From Chlorogloeopsis fritschii PCC 6912 (GTDB taxonomy: Bacteria; Cyanobacteriota; Cyanobacteriia; Cyanobacteriales; Nostocaceae), in the NCBI RefSeq assembly GCF_000317285.1, contig NZ_AJLN01000078.1:34526-98525 (forward strand): DNA of 64,000 nucleotides. Reading direction: 5' to 3'. This document shows, one piece after another, positions 8,629 to 16,631 of the stretch. How positions within the stretch are numbered: position 1 is the stretch's first letter; every line of letters starts with the position of its first letter. Made by a program: the position numbers and the translations under genes. Below the pieces are notes generated by a model. That model saw nothing but the letters and a program-made list of their open reading frames with translations, had not been told where the DNA came from and ran no database searches.

Positions 8629-8958
8629 TTATTGACCGCAACACCGATCAATTCCCAAACTGTCTAAAAGTAGATCGCTGACGGCGTTGGCGATCGCAAA
8701 TTCTCCATAGAAGCTTTTGGAAAAATCAAACGACTGCATCTCTGTGACGATCGCGATTACCAGAGAACCCAGATCGTTTTCTCCTTCCATTCTTTGCCGA
8801 ACAAAAATCTGTGCTGCCCGTTCGGCAATCTTTTGATTGATAATTTCTGGGAGAAACTCTTCATCGAGCCACCTATGCAACCGTTGTCGCAACCATTCGC
8901 CCTCAAGCTCTGGATTTTTTGGTGGTGGTAGGGTAATGGGTGGGATTGGTTCAGTCAT
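8629..8958 (-). CDS. Conserved cyanobacterial protein of unknown function
   Basis: 109 residues, acidic to neutral, mostly helical, no membrane segment. It starts with a proline-rich stretch (MTEPIPPITLPPPKNPELEG) and continues with amphipathic helices (EWLRQRLHRWLDEEFLPE, NQKIAERAAQIFVRQRMEG). It ends in a Cys pair, DRCCGQ. I know similar proteins from other cyanobacteria but no function. The gene is divergent from aat with a 153-base gap and convergent with rpsN. Good codon use and a clean ATG support it as real. Confidence 0.65.
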   Translation of the reverse strand: MTEPIPPITLPPPKNPELEGEWLRQRLHRWLDEEFLPEIINQKIAERAAQIFVRQRMEGENDLGSLVIAIVTEMQSFDFSKSFYGEFAIANAVSDLLLDSLGIDRCCGQ

Positions 8959-9111
8959 GTTTTTTATCTTTTTTCTTTCAATCTTTGATTTTTTAATCCC
9001 TGATAGGGATTAATATAGAACCACTTCCGCCAAAATGCACACTAGTAGCAAATAACAACTGCTAGCATCAAATTGCCCGCATCAGAGGCTTTTTTGATTT
9101 GTGGCTTATTT

Positions 9112-9687
9112 ATGCAATATGATATTGCCTCTATAGTTCAAGGCTACGCTCAAGGCTATTTTCTCATGGCTGACGAGGATAACGTCTTGGGTTGGTATGG
9201 AAGTCGCGATCGCACTCTCATTCCTTTAGACGAACGATTCCGCTACCCAAAATCACTGCGGCGTGTCCTTAATCAACAGCGGTTTGCAGTGGCTATTAAC
9301 CGCGACTTTCAAGCTGTTGTCGAGGGTTGTGCTCAACGAGAGTTAACTTGGATTTCACCAGAGTTGAAACAGATATACTGGGATCTTTACCAAGCAGGTT
9401 GGGCGTATAGTTTTGAAACTTGGCAGGATGATGAACTGGCTGGGGGAATTTTAGGAATTGCAATTAATGGTATTTTTATTGGAGAATCGATGTTTTACCG
9501 CATTCCTGAAGGTTCCAAGGTAGCAATGGTAAAGCTGGTGGAAAGGTTGCGGGAGAGGAAATTTGTGATGTTTGATGCTCAAATGATGAATCCCCATTTG
9601 GAGAGGTTTGGGGCTTATCGAGTCAATGATGAAGACTATCAAGAGTTACTTGATAAAGCGTTGCAGCAAAGGTGTTCTTTGATTTAA
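9112..9687 (+). CDS. aat: Leucyl/phenylalanyl-tRNA-protein transferase
   Basis: Cytoplasmic enzyme of 191 residues that transfers Leu or Phe from tRNA to N-terminal Arg/Lys of proteins, creating N-degrons for ClpAP-type proteolysis. The conserved Aat pattern is visible: [25 protein letters not shown], the core [20 protein letters not shown], and [20 protein letters not shown]. An in-frame extension to a TTG at 9073 exists, but the ATG at 9112 ([17 protein letters not shown]) matches family starts. No strong ribosome site is seen. Confidence 0.93.
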   Translation: MQYDIASIVQGYAQGYFLMADEDNVLGWYGSRDRTLIPLDERFRYPKSLRRVLNQQRFAVAINRDFQAVVEGCAQRELTWISPELKQIYWDLYQAGWAYSFETWQDDELAGGILGIAINGIFIGESMFYRIPEGSKVAMVKLVERLRERKFVMFDAQMMNPHLERFGAYRVNDEDYQELLDKALQQRCSLI

Positions 9688-9809
9688 TTAACCACAGAGA
9701 TGCAGAGAGCGCAGAGAGAAGAATAATTATAGGTGGTGTTTATTTACTCAATTCGTATATTGGGAAGTGAACATTGCTATTCAACGCCATGATAATGAGT
9801 ACTGGGGTT

Positions 9810-10625
9810 TTATACAGAACTGACTCGACGTTCTGTTACCAAAGTCAGACTTACCCATTCTCCTTTGTCGTTGTAGCTGCGAACCATTCTTTGACGCAAA
9901 TTTGGCTTGATTAACCAACCAACTTCCAACACAAAAGCTTGACGCAATTGCACTTTGAGGGGAGAAGTGGCAGAAGCACCATCGGGTAGCAGCAAAACTT
10001 GTACCTGCTTGTGTGGATCTTGGTCAAATTTCAGTATAGAACCCTCAATGACAGCAGAAGAAGTTATCGTTTTACTATCAAAAAATAGACTTTGAACTAG
10101 TTTGCCAGCATCATCAAGTTGTAATTTCAAAGTTGTGGAGTAAGTATCAGGCGATCGCCAGTCTGGATATATTGTTACTGCTTCACCATGCCATTCTCCC
10201 AACAAAGCTTCTACGCTTACAGATGGGTGTTCTGGTTTTGGGCTTCCGGCTAGATATTCGCGAATCAGGGTAAATTGGTTTAGCTGACCATTCTTATCAA
10301 ACAACTGTACGAGGCGCAAGCGACTATTTTCATCAATTAAACCTAGTTCTGCCCCAAATTCAGAAAAAGGTGCTAACTGAATTGAACCTTGAGAAAAAGC
10401 TCCATTTTGAAAAAACAGTACACCTCTTCCTAGAGAACTGTATTCTAGAATCTTTTTATCTGTGCCCAAACGAATTGTCTGACGAATTGTCTGGTTGTCG
10501 TTCAGCCCTTCCAAACAAACAATGCTAGGTGTATCTTCTAAAATTTCACCTTGGGGAGACACACGAGTGAATGAGCCTTGCCATTCACCAAGATTTTGCA
10601 GCAAACATTCCCATTGAGATTTCAT
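9810..10625 (-). CDS. DUF3598 family protein (lipocalin-like)
   Basis: 271 residues, no signal peptide or membrane segment. The sequence carries two similar halves, each beginning with a tryptophan-containing motif (LGEWQGSFTRVS near residue 13 and LLGEWHGEAVTIYPDW near residue 142). That fits the DUF3598 family, which folds as tandem calycin/lipocalin-like barrels and may bind a small hydrophobic ligand. No ligand is known to me. It lies upstream of nothing obvious: ftsX follows on the same strand but starts about 1 kb upstream, so the order is ftsX then this gene with a 74-base gap. Confidence 0.75.
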   Translation of the reverse strand: MKSQWECLLQNLGEWQGSFTRVSPQGEILEDTPSIVCLEGLNDNQTIRQTIRLGTDKKILEYSSLGRGVLFFQNGAFSQGSIQLAPFSEFGAELGLIDENSRLRLVQLFDKNGQLNQFTLIREYLAGSPKPEHPSVSVEALLGEWHGEAVTIYPDWRSPDTYSTTLKLQLDDAGKLVQSLFFDSKTITSSAVIEGSILKFDQDPHKQVQVLLLPDGASATSPLKVQLRQAFVLEVGWLIKPNLRQRMVRSYNDKGEWVSLTLVTERRVSSV

Positions 10626-10699
10626 AGTAACTTTTGTTCTTTGACCTTTGTCATTTATGATTGGTTAATCACAAAAGACAAATGACTAATGACCAATAA

Positions 10700-11602
10700 C
10701 TAACTTTTAGCAAATCGCCGTACAGCAAATAAACTCCCAATCAATCCCACTGTTGCACCAAAATTCAGAAGAATCAGAGGTAATAATAGAGTTTGCAAAG
10801 GAGTTAGTTGCAAACCGTTAGTAATAAATTTAATAAATTCTGGCTGATTAGCTAATACATTACCAAGAAATTGCTGAATCAGACTGATGCACCCCCAAGC
10901 GATCGCTCCACCAACTACACCAAAAGTAATTCCTTGGAGGATAAACGGTAGATAAATCCAAGTAGAAGTAGCTCCTACCAGTTGCAAGATTTCAATTTCT
11001 TGGCGTCGTGCCATAACTATCAATCCAATAGTGGTAGAGGTGACAGCGATCGCGCTGGAAGTCAGAATGATAGTAATAGTTAGTGTCATCCAATTCAAAC
11101 TTTGATGCAATTGGGCGATATGCTTGACAGCTTCATCCACATACTGCACTGCATCCACGCCCCGCAACTTCGCTAATTGTGTCGCCAAAGTTGACACCAC
11201 CTCAGAGTTACGCGCCTTCACCTTTAATTCATCTACGAGAGGATTTTCCCCCAACTGCTGAGTAGCAGCTTCGATATTAGAAATTCCCAGTTCCTTAACT
11301 AACCTACTCCAAGCTTGCTCTTTAGTGATAATCTTGGTGTCTGCGACTTCTGGCATTCTCGCTACTAGTGGTTCAATGCTTTCTGCTCGCGCACTCGAAT
11401 CGAGATAAACTGATACTTCTAATTGGCTGCCGAATTGGTAGAGCAGTTTTTCTACTTGCCAAGAACTTTGCAAACTCAAGCCGAATAAAAATAGTAACAC
11501 CGTCACAGTACTGATCGCAGCCCAGTTCATCCAGCCACCACGTCGCAAACCAATCCAAGTTTCTTTGAGCAAGTAATCTAGTTTTGTAAGAATTTTCAAC
11601 AC
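10700..11602 (-). CDS. ftsX: Cell division protein FtsX (ABC permease)
   Basis: Integral membrane protein of 300 residues which, with the ATPase FtsE, activates peptidoglycan hydrolases at the division site. Layout is typical: one helix near residues 28-50 (WAAISTVTVLLFLFGLSL), a large extracytoplasmic loop (about 51-170), then three helices at about 173-200, 222-245 and 272-295. The start is GTG at 11602, with GAGG 8 bases upstream. No ftsE gene is adjacent in this window, as is common in cyanobacteria where the two can be apart. Confidence 0.9.
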   Translation of the reverse strand: MLKILTKLDYLLKETWIGLRRGGWMNWAAISTVTVLLFLFGLSLQSSWQVEKLLYQFGSQLEVSVYLDSSARAESIEPLVARMPEVADTKIITKEQAWSRLVKELGISNIEAATQQLGENPLVDELKVKARNSEVVSTLATQLAKLRGVDAVQYVDEAVKHIAQLHQSLNWMTLTITIILTSSAIAVTSTTIGLIVMARRQEIEILQLVGATSTWIYLPFILQGITFGVVGGAIAWGCISLIQQFLGNVLANQPEFIKFITNGLQLTPLQTLLLPLILLNFGATVGLIGSLFAVRRFAKS

Positions 11603-11913
11603 ACCACAGCCTCACCAAGACTTAAAATTGACACAAGACAATAAAACTTCACGTCTTCTCGGCGCAAAATAATTACACTTTTTATACTCTCTAATGGGTA
11701 AAGCAGACAAATAGGGGCGCTTAGGCTAGGGACTAGAGATGAGAAAAAAGCAGGGGAGAAAAACTTCACTAATCCCCGATACCCAATCACTAGTACCTAA
11801 TCCCCAATCACCAGCACCCAATTCCCAAAATATGAATTTGCATATCTTCCTGGTTGCTAAAATTAAATTAAAGCGGAATCATTTCCAATCCATATTAGGT
11901 GAGTTAAAAGAGC
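11603..11913. other. Divergent intergenic region between ftsX and def
   Basis: About 311 bases. It holds the shared upstream regions of ftsX and def. A stretch at 11720-11830 is made of low-complexity phrases (GGCTAGGGACTAGAGATGAG, then repeated CCCAATCAC/CCCAATTCCC) that recur in other gaps. No gene is recognised. Confidence 0.4.
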
Positions 11914-12477
11914 ATGTCTCTGGAAATTGCTGTTGAGAAGAAAAAGTTAAAAAATCCGCCCTTGGAGCTGCATTATCTAGGCGATCGCGTTCTGCGCCAA
12001 GCAGCCAAGCGTGTTGCAAAAGTAGATGATGAAATCCGCAAGCTGGCACGGGAAATGCTACAAACCATGTATAGCCAGGATGGTATTGGTTTGGCTGCAC
12101 CCCAAGTGGGAATTAACAAACAAATAATTGTCATTGATATTGAACCAGATAACCCAGCTAATCCCCCATTGGTGCTGATTAACCCAATTATTAAACAGGT
12201 TAGTCGTGACATTTGCGTTGCTCAAGAAGGGTGTTTGAGTATTCCGGGGATTTATATGGATGTGAAGCGCCCCCAGGTTGTAGAAATATCCTATAAAGAT
12301 GAGCATGGACGTCCCAAAACGTTGAAGGCTGGAGAACTACTTGGACGCTGTATTCAGCACGAAATGGATCACCTCAATGGCGTGGTGTTTGTAGATCGTG
12401 TAGAAAATTCTTTGGCTTTGGCGCAGGAGCTATCCAAGCATGGCTTCTCTTATCAAACTGTCAAACCGATCGCATAG
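11914..12477 (+). CDS. def: Peptide deformylase
   Basis: Iron or zinc metalloenzyme of 187 residues that removes the formyl group from nascent N-terminal methionine. All three hallmark motifs are present: GIGLAAPQVG (about residues 58-67), EGCLSIPG (about 105-112, metal-binding Cys) and QHEMDHLNG (about 149-157, two metal-binding His and the catalytic Glu). Length is typical of the bacterial type. The ATG at 11914 is the only sensible start. A small membrane-protein gene follows after 6 bases and probably shares the transcript. Confidence 0.96.
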   Translation: MSLEIAVEKKKLKNPPLELHYLGDRVLRQAAKRVAKVDDEIRKLAREMLQTMYSQDGIGLAAPQVGINKQIIVIDIEPDNPANPPLVLINPIIKQVSRDICVAQEGCLSIPGIYMDVKRPQVVEISYKDEHGRPKTLKAGELLGRCIQHEMDHLNGVVFVDRVENSLALAQELSKHGFSYQTVKPIA

Positions 12478-12483
12478 GGTGGT

Positions 12484-12699
12484 GTGCTTGTGAATACAAT
12501 GACTCCAAAGAGCGGCTTGTTTCTTGCTTGTTCGTGCATAGCAGCGATCGCAGCAGTTGGTTCAGTTTTTGAACTTACTTCCGGACAACCAGATTTAGGC
12601 AACCAAACCACTGCAATTATCTTGGCATTAAGCATTCCACTGACAGGATTATTTTTCTTGGCCGCAGTCAAGGATGCTAGAGCTAATATTAATAAATAA
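12484..12699 (+). CDS. Small conserved membrane protein downstream of def
   Basis: 66-71 residues with two hydrophobic helices: LFLACSCIAAIAAVGSVFEL and TTAIILALSIPLTGLFFLAA, separated by a polar turn (TSGQPDLGNQ), and a short basic tail. It is a predicted membrane hairpin of unknown function. Three in-frame starts are possible: GTG 12484, GTG 12490 and ATG 12499; 12484 is used because it follows AGGGTG. The 6-base gap after def suggests an operon, and a strong terminator follows. Confidence 0.7.
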   Translation: MLVNTMTPKSGLFLACSCIAAIAAVGSVFELTSGQPDLGNQTTAIILALSIPLTGLFFLAAVKDARANINK

Positions 12700-12727
12700 G
12701 CATCAGGTTTAGAATTAATAGGAAAAA

Positions 12728-12766
12728 GGAAAAAGGATATTTCTCCTTTTTCCTTCACCTTTTTTA
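12728..12766. terminator. Terminator shared by convergent def unit and mraY
   Basis: GGAAAAAGGA (12728-12737) and TCCTTTTTCC (12744-12753) form a 10-bp stem with a 6-base loop, followed by TTCACCTTTTTTA on the plus strand. The flanks are A-rich on the other side, so it could also act on leftward transcripts from mraY. Confidence 0.7.
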
Positions 12767-12876
12767 TGCTTTACTGCCAATTTACAGCCGCTCTTAGAAT
12801 TAGGTACTGAAGAGAACAGTAATAAAACTGGGCAGCTATCTAAGTACCAGCAACCTAAACTGTTAAAAAATCAAAA

Positions 12877-13971
12877 TTAAGCAATTGCCAAACAGATCGC
12901 AGCCAAAATACTATTAATCAGGTAGAAAGCAGCAACAACTTGCAGTTCTGACCAACCAGAAAGCTCCAAATGGTGGTGCAAAGGAGCCATTTTAAATAGA
13001 CGCTTTCCTTTGCCATCTGGGCCTTTAGTTGCTTTGTAGTAGCTTACCTGTGCCATGACAGAAAGAGTTTCTACAAAGAAGATACCGCTGAGAATAAATA
13101 GTGCAACCAAGCTGTTAGTTACCAACCCCACTGCTGCCAAAGCACCTCCCAGTGCCAAAGAACCAGTATCACCCATAAAAACACGGGCAGGATTGCGATT
13201 GTGTGCCAAAAATCCCAAGCAACTACCGCTCACAGCAGCACAGAAAATCATCATTCCCTGAGAAGTCGGAGCAACAAGCGCACCTAATGCTAGTAAGGCG
13301 ATCGCTACCGTTCCTCCTGCTAAACCATCGATCCCGTCTGTTAAATTAGTGGCGTTACTTTCTGCTACCAGTACAAACCCAGCGAGAGGCCAAAATAAAA
13401 AGCCTAAAGGTATAGATAAACCAAAAGGTAAAGCAATATTTGTAATATTAGAAGGCTGATTAAACATTAACCATAGACAGAATAAAGCCGCAAAACTAAC
13501 CTGGAGAGCTAGTTTTGTCCGTGGAGAGATACCTTTATTGGACTTGCGACGTAAAATCTGCCAGTCGTCTAGCCAACCAATTAACCCATAACTCAGTGTT
13601 AATATAGAAACAGCCAGTACCTGCGTATTAAAATTAGACAATATACAAGCAACGATTACTGCTACTGGAATAAAAAATATACCACCCATTGTAGGTGTAC
13701 CCGCTTTTTTCAGATGGGCTTGAGGGCCATCTTCACGGATTATTTGCCCCGTTTTAAGTGCTTGTAGCATTGGCACTACAAAAAAACCTGTTGCTGCTGA
13801 AATTGCAGCACAGGACAACAACGGTAAGGTCAGCGAATTACTGTGCCAAGGCAACCGATTCGCTGTTCCATCTAAAACGAGTGCAGCAGTAGTTAAGCCT
13901 ACACCTAGTAAAGAAACTAGGCCTATACCAGAAATGTTTAGCCCCTGATCGGAAGACACTTTAGCGTCCAC
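12877..13971 (-). CDS. mraY: Phospho-N-acetylmuramoyl-pentapeptide transferase
   Basis: Membrane enzyme of 364 residues that makes lipid I from UDP-MurNAc-pentapeptide and undecaprenyl phosphate. About ten hydrophobic helices are visible. Signature motifs are present: LIGWLDDWQILRR, the catalytic NATNLTDGIDGLAGG and the conserved VFMGDTGSLALGG, plus the C-terminal MAPLHHHLELSGWSE. The frame opens at an ATG at 13995, but a GTG at 13971 (giving VDAKVSSDQG) has GAGGGG 9 bases upstream and matches relatives, so it is chosen. No other mur genes are adjacent. Confidence 0.93.
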   Translation of the reverse strand: MDAKVSSDQGLNISGIGLVSLLGVGLTTAALVLDGTANRLPWHSNSLTLPLLSCAAISAATGFFVVPMLQALKTGQIIREDGPQAHLKKAGTPTMGGIFFIPVAVIVACILSNFNTQVLAVSILTLSYGLIGWLDDWQILRRKSNKGISPRTKLALQVSFAALFCLWLMFNQPSNITNIALPFGLSIPLGFLFWPLAGFVLVAESNATNLTDGIDGLAGGTVAIALLALGALVAPTSQGMMIFCAAVSGSCLGFLAHNRNPARVFMGDTGSLALGGALAAVGLVTNSLVALFILSGIFFVETLSVMAQVSYYKATKGPDGKGKRLFKMAPLHHHLELSGWSELQVVAAFYLINSILAAICLAIA

Positions 13972-14053
13972 GGTATGTTTCCCCTCACTCCACACTTGTA
14001 CAGTTAGACACTTGGGATTTAGTTAAAATAGCAGTTCTTGAGCTTTTTGTTGG

Positions 14054-14296
14054 TTAATCTTCGTCTGGAACGATGTCATCATCGTCATCAAAGTCATAAT
14101 CACCAATTCCATCCTCACCACCCAGAAATTCGGTAATTTCTTCTTCATTTTCTTCAGAAAAATCCTGTTCATGATTATCACGCGCGATCAGACGACCGCT
14201 AGCCTGTAACCAATCTAAAAGTGAGGACTCTTGCTTTAATGGTATAACAGCGGCACGCTGGTTGCGGGGCTGTTCACGTAATGGAGAATTCAGCAT
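14054..14296 (-). CDS. DUF3134 family protein
   Basis: 80 residues; function unknown. The N-terminal half (MLNSPLREQPRNQRAAV and LKQESSLLDWLQASGRLIAR) is the conserved DUF3134 block recognised from memory. The C-terminal half is extremely acidic, ending in a run of Asp/Glu (DYDFDDDDDIVPDED). No membrane segment. It lies 83 bases upstream of mraY on the same strand, so co-transcription is possible. Confidence 0.8.
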   Translation of the reverse strand: MLNSPLREQPRNQRAAVIPLKQESSLLDWLQASGRLIARDNHEQDFSEENEEEITEFLGGEDGIGDYDFDDDDDIVPDED

Positions 14297-14534
14297 ATCT
14301 GACGAAGAAAAGAAGGGGTATTGTATATAGACATTAAGAGTCTATCACTGGATACGCAAGATAGTAGTTAATCATTCAACTAATTTCTTTCTAAATCCGA
14401 CGGAAATTTTCGTGATTTTCCTAATCACAACACCAAAGACTTAGGTCATGCACGTATTAGCATGACAACATAAATGAGCTCGCAACATCTTCCTGATTGT
14501 TTAATGAAAATAATACTGTTTGAGGTAACAGGTG

Positions 14535-15119
14535 ATGATCGCAAAAGCGGCTCTTTTAGAAGCAATTGCTGGCAAAAATCGGGGGCTTTTAGCAACTGAG
14601 CAAGATAAAAAAGCTATCTTAGTCACGATCGCCAATTTGGAAGACTTTAACCCGACACCACGTCCACTTGAAGCTAGCGATTTGCTCGATGGCAATTGGC
14701 GACTACTTTACACTACTAGCAAAGCTCTGTTGAACCTCGACCGCTTTCCTTTATGCAAACTTGGAGAAATTTACCAGTGTATCCGCGTCCAAACTAATAG
14801 CGTTTACAACATAGCCGAGATTTATGGATTGCCTTTACTCGAAGGTATAGTTAGCGTTGCTGCGAAATTTGAACCAGTTTCAGAACGTCGTGTGCAAGTA
14901 AAATTTGAGCGATCGATAATTGGCTTACAGCGCTTGATTAGCTATAAGTCTTCAACAACTTTTATCCAACAAATTGAAGCTGGGCAGAAATTTACCGCTG
15001 TTGATTTTCCTCTTAACAGTAATGAACAACAGGGATGGTTGGATATTACTTATCTAGATAGTGATTTGCGGATTGGCAGGGGCAACGAGGGAAGTGTGTT
15101 TGTTCTAGCAAAAGCATAA
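14535..15119 (+). CDS. PAP/fibrillin family protein (plastid-lipid-associated)
   Basis: 194-residue protein of the plastoglobulin/fibrillin family, which binds lipids or isoprenoids at thylakoids and plastoglobules in plants and cyanobacteria and is linked to photoprotection. Family features are the N-terminal helix (KAALLEAIAGKNRGLLAT), the block LLDGNWRLLYTTSKALLNL and the C-terminal WLDITYLDSDLRIGRGNEGSVFVLAK. No signal peptide is seen. GTG 14532 and ATG 14535 are adjacent in frame; the ATG is used, with GAGG about 9 bases upstream. It is a single-gene unit. Confidence 0.88.
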   Translation: MIAKAALLEAIAGKNRGLLATEQDKKAILVTIANLEDFNPTPRPLEASDLLDGNWRLLYTTSKALLNLDRFPLCKLGEIYQCIRVQTNSVYNIAEIYGLPLLEGIVSVAAKFEPVSERRVQVKFERSIIGLQRLISYKSSTTFIQQIEAGQKFTAVDFPLNSNEQQGWLDITYLDSDLRIGRGNEGSVFVLAKA

Positions 15120-15273
15120 GGAGGGCGACTTTGAACATTAATGTTAGCGAATCGAGCGTATTTCATAAATAAAGATTTTGTCAAGGAGGTTTTTACCACT
15201 TTTTGAAGCTAGGGGATGAAGAGGAAACAGGGACACTGGGACGCAGTGATTATTGAGCGATATAAATCAGGAT

Positions 15274-15301
15274 GTAGAGACGCGATATATCGCGTCTCTA
15301 C
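15274..15301. repeat. Perfect 28-base palindrome
   Basis: Arms GTAGAGACGCGATA and TATCGCGTCTCTAC are exact complements with no loop. Such palindromes are scattered through Nostocales genomes. It lies in the 569-base gap after the fibrillin gene. A 65-residue frame at 15253-15450 that includes it is judged spurious. Confidence 0.8.
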
Positions 15302-15517
15302 AGGGGTTTTGGCATTACGCAAAATTTTTTCACGCCATGAAATTAGCTGGGCTGAATGAATTGCACGGCAAATTATGGACACTTTGCCTAAATTATGACA
15401 TCACAAGATTTTTATTTGGGTATTTATTCTACTGTCATTGTGATTCATAATCATATAGATAACTATTTTTCAATAGTTTGAGCAATACAGGCACAATTCA
15501 TTTAGTTCCCAATACAG

Positions 15518-15639
15518 TATAAATTTTATAGAAGCTTTATAGATGTAATTACTAGCCTCACAAAAAATTTAATATGTATAATTTTTACAAAAGCTTCATA
15601 GTTATATTTACTAGGGTAGTGATAACTTCACAAAATATT
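15518..15639 (+). promoter_or_regulatory. Duplicated AT-rich element upstream of the DUF6875/NRPS locus
   Basis: Two imperfect copies lie in tandem about 59 bases apart. Matching blocks are GTATAAATTTTATAGAAGCTT with GTATAATTTTTACAAAAGCTT, then TTACTAG with TTACTAG, then CCTCACAAAA with CTTCACAAAA. The second copy ends 49 bases before the ATG at 15689. Its position suggests a cis-regulatory duplication; function is inferred only from position. Confidence 0.5.
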
Positions 15640-15688
15640 ACGTAAAAATCTTTAATATCAATTAGCATACACAGTTTTAAACTATGTT

Positions 15689-16417
15689 ATGCAGCTTTAT
15701 ACACCCCTCGAAATTGACATAATTCAGCAAGATATTCCTTATTTAATTGAAGTTATGGATTGGGTTAAAACTTTTTTGGCAAAACCCCATCCTGATTTAG
15801 GTAGAAGTGGTGTTGTGTGTCCTTTTGTTCCTCACTCACTCAAGTCAAATAGCATTCGTCTAGCAGTTATTCGTGCTAAAAACCTACAGCCACAACAAGT
15901 TGAAGATATAGTTAAAGACTATCGAGATATATTTCTGCAAATGGAGCCGCAAGATAGAGATGTTGGCATTAATAAAGCTTTTTTACTTATTTTTCCGGAT
16001 ATCGAGAGCAACGATGCTGCCACGCTGATTGATAACATTCAACAAAAACTCAAACCATTCTTTGTTGAAGAAGGGCTAATGATAGGAGAATTTCACAAGC
16101 ATACAGAAACGAGGGGACTATACAATCAAGATTTCTATCCACTTCGTAGCCCTGTTCCCCTCATAGCTATACGTTTTATGGTTGAAGCCGATTTACCCTT
16201 TCTGATGAATGCAAACAATCTACATTTACGTATTAGATATTTAGAAGCTTATTTACAGCGTTTTGAGAAAAATATGAAAGATAAAATCAAGCTAAATACT
16301 GCTTATCAAGCATTAGCTTTGGCAAGAGAAAAATTGACAATAGAAAATTCTGCTAATTCACCATCTGAGAAGCACACAAAGATGACTTTTTCGTGCCCAT
16401 TCATACACCAAAACTAA
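15689..16417 (+). CDS. DUF6875 domain protein upstream of an NRPS-like gene
   Basis: 242-residue soluble protein that I assign to DUF6875 from memory; its reaction is not known to me. Notable conserved-looking segments are RSGVVCPFVPHSL (about residues 38-51), GEFHKHTETRGLYNQDFYP (about 134-152) and the block RSPVPLIAIRFMV. The His/Cys/Glu-rich motifs could be catalytic or metal-binding, which is inference. No signal peptide or membrane helix. The gene precedes an A-T-TE NRPS-like gene on the same strand by about 214 bases, suggesting joint work on a small amino-acid-derived product. Confidence 0.65.
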   Translation: MQLYTPLEIDIIQQDIPYLIEVMDWVKTFLAKPHPDLGRSGVVCPFVPHSLKSNSIRLAVIRAKNLQPQQVEDIVKDYRDIFLQMEPQDRDVGINKAFLLIFPDIESNDAATLIDNIQQKLKPFFVEEGLMIGEFHKHTETRGLYNQDFYPLRSPVPLIAIRFMVEADLPFLMNANNLHLRIRYLEAYLQRFEKNMKDKIKLNTAYQALALAREKLTIENSANSPSEKHTKMTFSCPFIHQN

Positions 16418-16631
16418 TCAATGGTTGATGAAGTGACATAAGCTAAATAAGTAATCATTAAAGTTGACATTATTATAGCAGTTTTAACATGATGAATCCA
16501 CGAAATATAGAGTGAGTACTCCTCGTCAAAGCCTAAGTGATAAAGATTTGAGATATAAGTGAGTAATGCCCATCTCACAGTAAAATTTGTTAGCGCTTAG
16601 TCCAAAAACTGTAATTTTATTATTTCTACAA

